A DNA stretch of 64,000 nt. Origin: Dugong dugon. Lineage: Eukaryota; Chordata; Mammalia; Sirenia; Dugongidae. This document shows, piece after piece, positions 33,590 through 45,431 of this stretch. Location of the stretch: assembly GCA_030035585.1 (NCBI GenBank), contig CM057472.1:91571601-91635600 (forward strand), written 5' to 3'. The stretch's first letter is position 1, and each line of letters starts with the position of its first letter. Under the pieces are notes generated by a model. The model was not told the DNA's origin, made no database searches, and worked only from the letters and a program-made list of their open reading frames with translations. The translations under genes were made by a program, and so were the position numbers.

Positions 33590-33790
33590 CTCTGAAAGCA
33601 GAGTGACTGAGCTCGGAGACCTGGATTAATTTATTTAATTGTTCTGAATCTGTTTCTTCATCTGTAAAATCATAGTATTAAAATTCACCTGGCAGATTTG
33701 TTGCAAGGATTAAATGAGATAATCCATGTCAATTGCTGCGTTAAGTGACTAGTAGATAATAAACACTCAATGTAAGCACTTACTCATTTT
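33590..33790 (+). repeat. MIR SINE
   Basis: Sense MIR from head to tail: 'gcagagtgactgagctcgga', 'gacctggattaatttattta', 'tctgtttcttcatctgtaaa', 'ttgttgcaaggattaaatga' and 'aataaacactcaatgtaagc'. One of the most complete MIRs here. Confidence 0.85.
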
Positions 33791-34423
33791 ATTATTTGCA
33801 AAACAAAAATCAATTTTAGAAAAAAAAATCTTGAGTCCGTCTTCCTGGTAATTATCCATCTTTGCTATTTTTTAACATTTGTTTCAAATTTATTACAAAG
33901 CCTGTTATCTTCAATCTAGAGGAGAATAATTGTTCTCTATAGATAGGGGTCATACATTTCATTCAGAAATAGTGTAAATAAAAAAGAATGGTGGTATAAA
34001 CAAATCTGCTTATACAGCTCAAAATGATTAGCTAACTTTTTATGATAAAATGCTCACAGACTGCCTCTCATGATTGAGTTATGAAGTCTATATTGGCAAC
34101 CCATATTAAATAAAATACTTTTGACATGAACTAATTGACTTTATGATGCTTTTTTTTTTTTACAATAAATTTCTATGTAATCAATATATTCTACAAATAA
34201 TTTGATACTATTTCTGAAAGATTTTATTCAGGAGGTGATTCTTCCATGAATGTGTATGTATCTGTGTGGGAGAGTTATGTAGCTTTAGAAATGCACACTT
34301 AATTTGGATGCAAAAGAACTTAGACGAAGTGGCTAGTACTAATGTGAGCCTAAAACTGCAGGAGATAACTGGATTATTCCTTCGAAGTAGGATAAAAATG
34401 ACATTCTGAGCTAATCCAGCAGA
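33791..34423. other. Unassigned AT-rich sequence
   Basis: A T run near 34151-34161. No gene or repeat recognised. Confidence 0.45.
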
Positions 34424-34504
34424 GAACTATGGGGCAGTTCTACTCTGTCACATAGGGTCTCTATAAATGGAAATCCACTCAAAGGCACCTAATGACAACA
34501 ACAT
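34424..34504 (+). repeat. AfroSINE 3' fragment
   Basis: Body and tail only: 'gaactatggggcagttctac', 'tctgtcacatagggtctcta' and 'cacctaatgacaacaaca'. The AAC-type ending is kept. Confidence 0.75.
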
Positions 34505-34547
34505 GGGTAAATTGATAGACATTTTTAGATTGATTTGGTTAACTGTT

Positions 34548-34615
34548 TGAGGTCATATAGCTAATTAGCTAATAAATGTCAAACCTGTGGCTCAAATCTG
34601 GATTTTCTAATTCAT
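34548..34615 (-). repeat. MIR SINE fragment
   Basis: 'tgaggtcatatagctaatta' followed by 'ctcaaatctggattttctaa' is the reverse-complement MIR core. Short. The sequence to 34944 is unassigned. Confidence 0.6.
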
Positions 34616-34944
34616 AATTCAATATTTTTTTTACCTAAGTTGTTTTTAATTTTTCAAGTTAACAGATGTTTGTTTTTGAATAAAATCTTACTCAGAACCC
34701 CAAACTATAAAATAAACTGACCAGCTTTAGCTGAGTTGGAGCTAAAGGCCTCAATTCCCACCCATTAGTCTGTCTCCCATACTACCAGTAGTTCCTGATG
34801 AACCTCAAAAAAAGTGCTAGGTTTCATAGTAACAAAACTTGAAAACTCTGTTGCATGCTATACATTTCTCTAATCATTTATTTTCATATGGCTGACAAGA
34901 TTCTTTAAACTTCAATATTATATTTTTTGTCCATTAAAATCACA

Positions 34945-35100
34945 ATGGTATGAATAGAGTAGATACTATTGTCTCTTTTATACATATGTACCCAGTATTG
35001 AGATAAATTATGTACCTTGTTCATAGTCACACAAATAATAGGTGTCAAAGCAAGGATAGGATTAAGACCCAGGTCAACCACACCATGAAGCCACAGTCAT
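34945..35100 (-). repeat. MIR SINE
   Basis: 'gtagatactattgtctcttt', 'attgagataaattatgtacc', 'ttgttcatagtcacacaaat' and 'gattaagacccaggtcaacc' follow the reverse-complement MIR. To 35500 nothing else is recognised apart from a T run near 35262. Confidence 0.7.
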
Positions 35101-35501
35101 AGATCTACATTGTTGTCCAGGGATTAGTACTAGCATATAACCATCAGGGGACAAAAGTATTTTCTTTAACTAGGGATCAAACAATATCATAGACACCACT
35201 AATTCTGTCCCTCATTCTTTTAACTGTGAATTATAAATACTTCCTTCTTGGTTGTAGACAATTTTTTTTTTCATCTTTTAGACTTTATCCTTTGTAATCT
35301 CTCTAGTGGAAACCCCTCAACCTTTTCCCCTCCTCTATTCTATAATCTCCTTATACTGCAATGAGGAGAACTGTCATCTGTCAAGAATAATACAGAAAGC
35401 ATCAAGCATATGGTTGTGATTTTTACACTAAGAAGCAGAGTTATCAGTGAGAGAAGCAACATATCAACTTTCTGTTCAGTGTTTTATTTCCTTAGTAAAT
35501 A

Positions 35502-35697
35502 AGTCAATTGCCATTGAGTTGATTCTAAGTTGTGGTGACACCATGTGTATCAGAGTAGAACTGTGCTCCACAGAGTTTTCAATGGCTGAGTTTTAGGAAG
35601 TAGATTGCCAGGCCTTTCTTCCAAAGCACCTCTGGGTGGATTGGAATTTCCTTTATCATCCAACTAGTGAATCATTTTCACCACTCAGTAGCTCCTT
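35502..35697 (-). repeat. AfroSINE (AFROSINE1-like)
   Basis: 'caattgccattgagttgatt', 'accatgtgtatcagagtaga', 'ctgtgctccacagagttttc', 'ggaagtagattgccaggcct', 'caaagcacctctgggtggat' and head 'ttcaccactcagtagctcct'. Same subtype as 11460-11641. Confidence 0.85.
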
Positions 35698-36545
35698 CCT
35701 TAGCTAATAACAGACTGAAGTTAATGGGATGCTGAAGCATTCTACTTGGCAGGCACTCACTGTTATTCTGGAGAGCCAGTTGGATCCCAAAGGAAAGAAA
35801 AAACCTGGGAGCAGGGGTTCATGGTTAAGTTTTAGGAGGGAAGAATAAATGATTACTACAGATAGCTCTCTTTTTAGATCTATATTGATAAGATCTAAAT
35901 TGACTGTCTCTTCTGTTTGGGGCAGTTTTCAGGATTTGGACTTAAGTCAAACCATGATCACAATCTTCCATACACTTAGATGTATTTCAGTGCAGGAACT
36001 ATAGTTTTCTAGACCATAAACACCACTAACTGGAAATACAGCCAATGATGCTTTAACAACAACAACAAAAAATATTGAGAGTAACATGAAAAACAGTGGG
36101 GCTTCTAGAGCCACGTCTGAAGAAGAACAATTTAGTAATAATTGTCCTGACTCAAAATCCAAAGGAGAGAGGGAATACTAAGGAATAGTCATCACACACT
36201 GAAATTGCAGTGAAAAACTTGATTTTGTGGTTCCCATTACAAAAATGGCTAAGACACTTAAAGTAGATAATCTAGAACTTAAAATTGTATTTCAGTGGCA
36301 TTATTGAAGGATTAGAGATATCTGAGTTTTATCAAAAATTCAATAGAAATGCTGAAAACCACATAATGAAATCAAGACGAAAACTGTAACATAAACCAAA
36401 ATGAGGAGGCACAGAAGTATAACCCTGGGCAATAATTCTGGGAAATGACATCAACTCACTGTGAGTTTTTGTTTTTATTTTTTTCTCTCGACATGGCCAG
36501 CACATTCACGAAACGTCTAAAGAGAGATATTTTAACTCATCTAAT
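35698..36545. other. Unassigned sequence
   Basis: No gene or named repeat. Small AAC run near 36056-36068. Confidence 0.45.
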
Positions 36546-36546
36546 C

Positions 36547-36712
36547 TTAAGCCCTAGTGGCACAGTGGTTAAGAGATACAGCTGTAACCAAAAAGTTAGC
36601 TGTTCAAACCCACCAGCCACTCCTTGGAAACCCTGTGGGGCAGTTCTTCTGTGTTCTATAGGGTCACTATGAGTCAGAATCGATTCAATGGCAACGGATT
36701 TCTTTTTTTTTT
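36547..36712 (+). repeat. AfroSINE
   Basis: 'agccctagtggcacagtggt', B-box-like 'ctgttcaaacccacc', 'agccactccttggaaaccct', 'tctatagggtcactatgagt' and a tail ending in a T run (36703-36713). Confidence 0.9.
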
Positions 36713-36793
36713 TGGAATCTGGAAGAAGCACTATTTATTAGTAAATTTCTCACAGTAGAAATTCTCCGGAAAATGCTTTTCTACTTTATAAAA

Positions 36794-37017
36794 TAGAGGT
36801 CATCAAACTACAGTCCCTAGGCCAAATCACCCCTTCCATTCTGTTTTTTTAAATGAAGTTTTGTTGAAACATATCCACACTCATTAATTGACATATTGTC
36901 TATTGCTGGTTTTGCAGTATAATGGCACAGCTGAGTAGTTTCAAGAGAGACCATGTGGCATCCAAAGCCGAAAATATTTACCATCTGATCCTTTAAGAAA
37001 ACATTCTCCAACCCCTG
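36794..37017. mobile_element. hAT-type non-autonomous DNA transposon
   Basis: Left end 'agaggtcatcaaactacag' and right end 'tctccaacccctg' are inverted relatives. The interior has 'aagttttgttgaaacatatc', 'gacatattgtctattgctgg' and 'aaagccgaaaatatttacca'. Octamers ttataaaa (36786-36793) and ttttaaaa (37018-37025) agree at 7 of 8 positions. The sequence matches a common 'ggtcagcaaac' mammalian hAT repeat that I cannot name with certainty. Confidence 0.75.
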
Positions 37018-37025
37018 TTTTAAAA

Positions 37026-37211
37026 CATATTCCATGTATCTCTCTAAACACATGTAATATTTAGTTAATAGTCCAAGTAACATTTTTATATATCACAACA
37101 GGAATTAACTACATATATATGATACAAGTATAAAATTATATGCAGCTTATTATATAAATAAGGGATTAAGTGTTAAAGAGCCTTTGACTTTTAACCTTTT
37201 CTACTATTTAA
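37026..37211. other. Unassigned AT-rich spacer
   Basis: No gene or repeat recognised. Confidence 0.45.
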
Positions 37212-38416
37212 TCAAAAAAAAACCTGTTCCCCATTCTCCAGAATAGACCACATATTAGGCCAGAAAGCAAGCCTTAACAAAATCCAGAACATCGAAATAT
37301 TACAAAGCATCTTTTCTGACCATAAAGTCATAAAAGTGGAAATCAACAACACAAAAAGCAAGGAAAAAAAATTAAACACATGGAAACTGAACAGTGCCTT
37401 GCTCAAATACTACTGGGTTATAAAAGAAATTAAGGATGGAATAAAGAAATTCATAGAATCAAACAAGAATGAAAACACATCCTACCAGCACCTTTGGGAC
37501 ACAGCAAAAGCAGTACTTAGAGGTCAGTTTATAGCAGAAATGCACATATCCAAAAAGAAGAAAGGGTCATAATCAAAGCATTAACCCTACTACTGGAACA
37601 AGCAGAAAGAGAGCAGCAAAAGAAGCCCTCAGGTGCCAGAAGGAAGGAAATAATAAGAATTAGAGCAGAATTAAATGAAATAGAGAATAGAAAAACAATT
37701 GAAAGAGTTAACAAGTCCAAAAGCTGGTTCTTGAAAATGATCAACAAAGTTGATAAACCATTGGCCAAACTGACAAAAGAAAAACAGGAGAGGAAGCAGA
37801 TAACCCAAATAAGAAATGAGATGGGTGATATAACAACAGACCCAACTGAAATTAAAAGAATCATAATAGATTCTTATGAAAAATTGTACTCTGACAAATT
37901 TGAAAACCTAGAGGAAACGGACAAATTTCTAGAAACTCACTACCTACCTAAATTAACACAAACAGAGGTAGAACAACTAAATAAACCCATAACAAAAGAA
38001 GAGATTGAAAAGGTTATTAAAAAACTGCCAGTAAAAGAAAAGCTCTGGCCCAGATGGCTTCACTGGAGAATTCTACCAAACTTTCAGAGAAGAGATAACA
38101 CCACTTCTACTAAAGGTATTTCAGAGCATAGAAAAGGATGGAATACTCCCAAACTCATTCTTTGAAGCCAGCATAACCCTGATACCAAAACCAGATAAAG
38201 AAACCACAAAAAAAGAAAATTACAGACCGATATCCCTCATGAACATTGATGCAAAAATCTTCAACAAAATATTAGCCAATAGAGGAGTTCCGGCAAAATG
38301 GCGCTCTAGGCAGAAGCACCACACCGTCCCTCCACAGCAAAGATCCAAAAAACTAAGCCGAACAGAGAATACAAAAATCCTGAAACCCTAAAACATCAGA
38401 TGGAGATATAAAGAAC

Positions 38417-39127
38417 TCAGCCAAGCACCAAATGGAGTGAGAAAACTGACAGAGAACGGAGAGCGAGGAGAGATTCATGCAGAGATCCCCCACGAGCTAA
38501 TGCAGTGTGGATCCACCATCTTGGACTCCCATCGGAGACCAGCAAACAGGGGTACGAGAAAGCAGCCTCACGGAGCATCCAGAGGGAGACAGAACGACCG
38601 GTAATTTGCGGTGTGCATTTTCCCGCTTCCCACCCCTCTTCGCCCCAGCTCAGCCTCCTCTGCTTCCCGCGGCCACAGTCTCTTGACTGGGAAGCACTGG
38701 CTGCTTGGATTCCACACAACCAAGTGGGTGGCTCTCTGGGTGCCATTTGTTGGCTGCTAGTGTTGTTTTTTTTTTCTTTCTGCTTCTTTTGATTTCTCAT
38801 TTGCCTCTCGCCACCTCCCCCTCCTTTCACTTGAGTGCCTGGTGCCTTGCGCCACCTTTGCTTCCTCCTGAGGGGATGCAGAGCTCCGGAAATTTGTGAT
38901 ATACGCTTTCCCAGTCTCCACCCTTCTTCACCCACACTCGGTCTCCTCTGTTTCCCACAGACACAGTCTCTTATCCAGAAACACCAGCCTGCACTGGCTG
39001 GCTCTCTTAGTGCCATTTGTTGGCTGCTGGTGTTGCTTTTTTTTTTTTCTTCTGCTTCTTTTGATTTCTTGTTTGCCTCTTGCCACCTCCCCCTTCTTTT
39101 GCCCGAGTGCCTGGCTCTGTGCACCAT
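38417..39127 (-). other. Antisense open frame of 236 codons in the L1 5' UTR
   Basis: An uninterrupted minus-strand frame spans both 5' UTR monomers, so it holds an internal repeat: 'KEAEEKKKSNTSSQQMA' in one and 'QKEKKNNTSSQQMA' in the other. It is Lys/Glu/Arg/Gly rich because the plus strand is pyrimidine rich, which also makes minus-strand stops rare. Primate L1s have an antisense ORF0 in the same place, but this one is unrelated in sequence as far as I can see. Probably not a gene; recorded because of length and location. Confidence 0.25.
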
Positions 39128-39159
39128 CTTTGCTTCTTCCTGAGGGGCTGTGGAGCTCC
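38600..39159 (+). repeat. Two tandem monomers in the L1 5' UTR
   Basis: Unit 1 is 38600-38888 (289 bases) and unit 2 is 38889-39159 (271 bases). Shared blocks in order: 'cctcctctgcttcccgcggc' versus 'tcctctgtttcccacaga', 'gtgccatttgttggctgct', a T run, 'ctgcttcttttgatttct', 'tgccacctccccc' and 'cctgaggggatgcagagctc'. Monomeric 5' UTRs are known in mouse L1. Confidence 0.85.
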
Positions 39160-40230
39160 ATTCGAGTGTGGAGCTGCTTCCTGGTCTGGGCTACTGTGCT
39201 GGTGGGATCCCGGGGCTTTTGTTGGTTTGTTTATTTTGAATTGTTTGTCTGTTTTCTTTTCCTTTTCTTGAGTTGGGAGCCCTTTCTGGCCAGGCGGAGT
39301 TACATGGCAAGGAACTCTCCTTCAGCTTCCACAGACTTGCAGAGGGATCCCTGAAAGCATTTCTTTTTTAGCTGTTTTTTTTTTTTCTTTCTGTTTTTTA
39401 GTTGTTCTTTTTTTTTTATTTATTTTGTTTTCTTTTCCCTCTTTTTCCTTTTTGTCTTTCTTCATTGCTCAGCCTCTCATCTCTCTATATCTTCCTTCTC
39501 TTTCTGATCCCTGAATACCAGGCATTGTATACCTCTACGCCTTCTAGCCAGGCTGTATTGCAACACCTGAGAGCGACTTCCCCAGACCTCATAGCTGCAT
39601 CGGTGGGATCCCTGGGAACTTTGTGGTTCTTTAACCTTTCTGATGGTTGTTTATTCATTCTTTTCTTTTCTTCCTCTTCCCCTTTCTGTTTTGTCTCCAT
39701 TTCATAGTCTCTCATCTCTCCATTCCAATGGCAAGCTCCCTTAGCATTCCTTTTTGTTTGTTTGTATGTTTTTGGCTCCTGCTCCTCTCTCCCATATCCA
39801 TCTTAGCTCCACATGTAACACTCTCCCCATTGCATCCTGCCTACATGCACCATGCGCTTGACATCACACCACCAAGCAGCACAGACACGACCTACTGGAA
39901 CCTGCCCTGCACTGATTACCAGCCCGTCCTTGTGGCTGTAGTAAGTGCCACAAACAACCCATCCCAATAACTCCTCTTCAGCTAGACCGACCCTGCTGTA
40001 CCATATCTGAGTGACTGGCCCTGCCAGTTGGAGAAGGAGGTGAAAAGTATTGAGTGCACAGACAAGCAAACAACAAAGAACACACAATCCATCTGCTAGG
40101 ACATAGTCAAATTTTTTTTTTTTAAAAAGGGACGAAACAAACAAATCTACAATCAATAAACCAGAAAAATACTTAATAAAGGCCCAGAAAACAGCAGACA
40201 ATATCAAAACATTTACACAAACTGGACAGG

Positions 40231-41252
40231 ATGGTTCCAGTAGGCGTCCAAAATACAACACCAGATGACTCTCTTGTGGAAGTAAATGCACTAGAACTAC
40301 CTGTTAGGGAATTCAAAACTCTACTACTCGGAATTCTCCAAGAACTGAGGCAAAAAGCTGAGTAACATGAGGGAAAAATAGACAAATTCATGGAAAATGC
40401 AGACAAAAAATTGGAAGAATTCAGGAAGATGATGCAGGAACAAAATGCCAAAATAAATTCACAACTAGAAAATATACAAAAACAACAATTAGAAATCCAA
40501 AAGGTAAACAGCAAGGTTTCAGAAATGAATGATGTCTTAGAAGGGCTGAGAAGCAGATTTGAAACCATGGAAGACAGGATCAGTGGAACTGAAGACAAAC
40601 ACTTAGATACAACTCTGTTTCAGGAAAACTCAGAAAAAAGAACAAAGAAAAATGAAGAGACCCTGAGAGTTATGTGGGACACAATTAAAAGCAAAAATTT
40701 ACGAGTGATTGGCATTCCAGAACAGGTGGAGAAAACAGAAAACACAGAGAGGATCATTGAGAAACTGCTGACAGAAAACTTCCCCAATATCATGCGAAGC
40801 TCAACAAACGCCATATAAAAGAGACCCCAAAAGAAAATCACCAAGGCATATCATATTCACACTAGCCAAAACCAAAGACAAACAAAGAATCCTGAGAGCA
40901 GCTCATGAAAAACAAGAAGTCACATACAGAGGAGAAACAATAAGACTAAGCTCAGATTATTCGGCAGAAACCATGCAGGCAAGAAGGCAATGGGATGACA
41001 TATATAAAATCTTGAAAGAAAAAAAATTGTCAGCCAAGAATAATATATCCTGCAAAACTCTCGTTCAAATTTGATGGTGGAATTAGCTTATTTCCAGATA
41101 AACAGAAATTAAGGGAATATGTAAAAGTCAAACCAAACTTACAAGAATTATTAAAGGGAGTTCCTCAATCTGAGGACAGATTCAGCTCACAGGCAGAACC
41201 TAGGATGCAGGATCGTACGAACCAGATACCAATCTCGGAAATGAACGCTTGA
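40231..41252 (+). pseudogene. L1 ORF1p (RNA-binding chaperone), broken
   Basis: The start ATG at 40231 is followed by the N-terminal segment, then a coiled coil (about residues 50-125: 'KKLEEFRKMMQEQNAKINSQ' and on). Next is the RRM-like middle domain, with 'NLRVIGIPEQVEKTENTERI', and the C-terminal domain ('AETMQARRQWDDIYKIL', then 'FPDKQKLREYV'). It ends near 41250. TAA at codon 45 (40363-40365), TAA at 40816 and at least two frame slips (about 40820-40840 and 41025-41040) kill it. In working L1s, ORF1p coats L1 RNA as trimers. Confidence 0.9.
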
Positions 41253-41623
41253 GGACTATCCAAAGCCAAAAGAAATACAACAGGGAATCAGAGCAGTTAA
41301 TCAATAAATGACAATAACATCAAAACAATAAAAGAGGGAATGAATGGCATAGAACCTTCTAATGGAGAGGAAGGCAAGGCGATACCAAGTAAGGGTAGAC
41401 TGCTTCAAACTTAGAAAGATAAGGGTAAAATTCATGGTAACCACAAAGAAAGGTAACAAACCAACTCATAAAAACAAAGACGAAAAACATACACTCTCGG
41501 CAAAAACAAAACCTACAAAAACAAAAGAAATGAAAAAAAAAAATCCACAAACAAAAGTAACTCAGCACAAGAAAGTAAGAAGAACAAACAAAAATTCAGC
41601 ACCACAAAAAAAAGCACTACAAA

Positions 41624-44600
41624 ATGACAGCAACAAAATCACATCTATCAATAATTACACTGACTGTAAATGTACTCAATGCACCGATAAAGAGACGGAA
41701 AGTGACAGAATGGATAAGAAAACAGGATCCATCAATATGCTGTCTACAAGAGACACACCTTAGAAACAAAGATGGGGATTTATTAAAAGCCAAATGTTGG
41801 AAAAAAATATATCAAGCTAACAACCACCAGAAAAGAGCAGGAGTGGCGATTCTAATATCAGATAAAATAGAATTTAAAACAAAATCTGCCAAAAAAGACA
41901 AAGAATGACACTATATAATAATTAAGGGGATGATCCATCATGAGGAAGACATAACCATAATAAACATCTACGCACCCAACGACAGGGCTCCAAAATACAT
42001 AAAACAAACTCTAACAACACTGAAAGGAGAAACTGACAGTTCCACAATAATAGTAGGAGACTTCAACACATCACCTTCAGTAAAGGACAGAACAACTAAG
42101 AAGAAACTCAGCAAAGATACAGAAGATCTAAAGGGCACAATCAGCCAACTTGACCTCATACACATATATAGAACACTCCATTCAACCACTGCAAAGTACA
42201 CATTCTTTTCCAATGCACATGGAAGGTTCTCCAGAATAGACCACATCTTAGGCCACAGAGCCATCCTCAAAAAGATCCAAAACGTTGAGATAATTCCAAC
42301 TATCTTCTCTGACCACAATGCCATCAAGGTAGAAATTAACAATAGAAAGAGCAAGGAAAAGAAATCAACTACATGGAAACTGAATAATACCCTGCTTACA
42401 CATCACTGGGTATAGAAGAAATCAGAGATGGAATCAAAAAATTCTTGAATAAAATGAGAATGAAAACACAGCATACCAAAACCTTTGGGACACAGCTAAG
42501 GCAGTCCTCAGAGGACAATTTTTAGCAATAGATGCACATATCAAAAAAGAAGAAAGGGACAAAATCAAAACATTAACTACAGAACTCAAACAAATAGAAA
42601 GATAACAGCAAAAAGAGCCCACACCCACCGGAGGAAAGGAAATAGTAAAGACCAGAGCAGAAATCAATAAAATAGAGAACAGAAAAACAATAGAAAGAAT
42701 CAACAAAACCAAAAGTTGGTTCTTTGAAAGAATCAACAAAATTGACAAACCAAGGGCCAGACTGACAAAAGAAAAATAGGAGAGGACACAAATAACACAA
42801 ATAAGAAATGAAATGGGGGACGTTACAACAGACCCAACTGAAATAAAAAGGATTATAACAGATTATAAAAAACTATACTCCGACAAATTTGAAAACCTAG
42901 AGTAAATGGATAAGTTTCTAGAAACACATGGCCTACCCAAATTACAACAAAGTGATGTTGAAAATCTGAACAGACCCATAACAAGAGAAGAGACTGTAAA
43001 GGTAATAAAAAAAAACTCCAAACCAAAAAAAGCCCTGGCCCAGATGGCTTCACTGGAGAATTCTACAAAACATTTACAGAACAGCTTGTACCAGTAGTAC
43101 TCAGGCTATTTCAGAGCATAAAAAAGGAAGCAACACTTCAAAATTCATTCTATGAAGCCAGTACAGTGCTGATACCAAAACCAGGCAAAGACCCTCCCAA
43201 AAAAAGAAAATTACAGACCAATATCTCTCATGAATATAGATGCAAAAATTCTGAACAAAATTCTTGCCAATAGAATTCAGCATCATATAAAAAAAATAAT
43301 ACACCATTACCAAGTAGGATTCATACCAGGTATGCAAGGATCGTTCAACATTAGAAAATCAATCAACGTAATCCACCACATAAATAAAAGGAAAGAAAAG
43401 AATCACATGATCATCCCAACTGACACAGAAAAGGCATTTGACAAAGTCCAACACACATTTCTGATAAAAACTCTCAATCAAATAGGTATAGAAGGGAAAT
43501 TTCTCAACATAATAAAGGGCATCTATGCAAAACCAACTGCCTACATCATTCTTAATGGAGAGAGGCTGAAAACAGGAACAAGACAAGGATGCCCTTTATC
43601 ACCACTCCTATTTAACATTGTGCTGGAAGTTCTAGCTAGAGCAATAAGGCAAGAAAAAGAAATAAAGGGAATCCAAATTGGTAATGAAGAAGTTAAACTG
43701 TCTCTATTTGCAGATGATATGATACTATACACAGAAAACCCTAAAGACTTCATGAGAAATCTACTGGAACTAATAGAAAGATTCAGCAGAGTAGCAGGAT
43801 ACAAGATTAACACTCAAAAATCAGTTGGATTCCTATACACCAGTAAGGAGAAGGATGAAAAGGAAATCCAGAAAACAATACCATTTTCAATAGCCCCTAA
43901 AAAGATAAAATACTTAGGACTAAATCTGACCAGGGATGTAAAAGACCTATACAAACAAAACTACAAAACACTACTTCATGAAACCCAAAGGGGTCTACAT
44001 AAATGGAAAAACATACCATGCTCATGGAAGGCAGACTCAACATTGTGAAAATGTCAATTCTACCCAAAGCAATTTACAAATACAATGCAATCCCGATCCA
44101 AATAGCAACAACATTCTTCAAAGAGATGGAAAAACTAATCATTAACTTTATATGGAAAGGGAAGAAGTCCCAACTAAGTAAAGCACTACTGAAGAAGAAG
44201 AATGAAGTTGGAAGACTCACTACCTGACTTCAGAACCTAGTATACAGCTACAGTAGTCAAAACAGCCTGGTACTGGTACAACAACAGATACATTGACCAA
44301 TGGAACAGAATTGAGAACCCAGATGTAAGTCCATCCACCTATGGTCACCTGATCTTTGATAAGGGCCCAAAGTCCATCAAATGGGGAAAAGACAGTCTTT
44401 TTAACACATGGTGCTGGCAAAATTGGATATCCATCTGCAAAAAAATGAAACAAGACCCATACCTCACACCGTATACAAAAACTTCTTCAAAATAGATCAA
44501 AGACCTGAATATAAAGCCTAAAATTATAAAGTTCATAGAAGAAAAAATAGGACCAACACTTCAGGCCTTAATACATGGCATTAACAGGATATAAACCAAA

Positions 44601-45431
44601 ACCATCAATACACAAACCCCAACAGATAAGCTAGATAACTGGGATCTTCTAAAAATCAAATACCTATGCTCTTCAAAAGACTTCACCAAAAGAGTAAAAA
44701 GAGAACCTGCAGACTGGGAAAATATTTTTGGACAGTACAAGTCAGACAAAGGTCTAATCTCCATAATCTACAAGAAAATCCAACACCTCTACAACAAAAA
44801 GACAAATAATCCTATTAAAAAAAGGGGAAAGGAAATGAAAAGACCCTTCACCAAAGAAGACATTCAAATGGCCAACAGACACATGAGGAAATGCTCGCGA
44901 TCACTAGCCATTAGAGAAATGCAAATTAAAACCACAATGAGATACCATCTCACCCCGGCATTACTGGCACGAATCAAAAACACTGAAAACAACAAAAGTT
45001 GGAGGGGCTGTGGAGAGATCGGAACTCTTATGCACTGCTGGTGGGAATGCAAAATGATACAACAATTTTGGAAAATGATATGGTGTTTCCTCAGAAAGCT
45101 AGAGATAGACATACCATTCAATCCAGCAATTCCTCTCTTAGGAATATATCCTAGAGAAATAATAATCGTCACTCGAATAGACATATGCACACCTATGTTC
45201 ATGGAAGCATTGTTCACAATAGCAAAATGATGGAAACAACCTAGATGCCCATCAACAGATGAATGGACAAACAATCTATGGTACATACACACAATGGAGT
45301 ACTATGCAACGAGAAAGAACAACAATGAATCTGTGAAGCATCTCATAACATAGATGATACTGGAGGACATTATGCGGAGTGAAATAAGTCAATCACAAAA
45401 GGACAAATATTGTATGAGACCTCTATTGTAA
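41624..45431 (+). pseudogene. L1 ORF2p (endonuclease and reverse transcriptase), broken
   Basis: ATG at 41624. The endonuclease spans 41624-42415. It keeps 'CCLQETHL' (catalytic Glu), 'IYAPN', 'VGDFNT', 'RIDHILG' and 'SDHNAI'. The first box reads TLTVNVLN, with Thr where the active-site Asn is expected. Stop TGA at 41906. RT: a clean 272-codon stretch (43230-44048) with 'TDTEKAFDK', '[15 protein letters not shown]' and 'FADDM', so the catalytic Asp residues remain. Five residues before TGTRQG are missing compared with the outer copy. The C-terminal Cys-rich part has 'SWRGCGEIGTLMHCWWECK'. The reading frame ends at 45429-45431. Many stops and frameshifts elsewhere. Confidence 0.92.

Larger units (their letters stand above)
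38283..40230 (+). promoter_or_regulatory. L1 5' UTR (internal promoter region)
   Basis: This precedes ORF1 and by analogy with other L1s should carry the internal promoter. A YY1-like site, caaaatggcg (38294-38303), lies about 12 bases from the 5' end, the place of the YY1 site in human L1. Two tandem monomers follow (38600-39159), then long pyrimidine-rich tracts (39360-39480, 39650-39730). Many CpGs occur in the first 400 bases, rare elsewhere in the window. Confidence 0.75.

Noticed and set aside
38896-39354. 152-codon plus-strand open frame in the L1 5' UTR
   Set aside because: It reads through pyrimidine-rich monomer 2 and the T runs; composition (Ser, Leu, Phe, Cys) follows the base bias and no start context or domain supports it.
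43230-44048. Functional reverse transcriptase gene
   Set aside because: It is the RT part of a dead L1 ORF2; stops and frameshifts occur on both sides.
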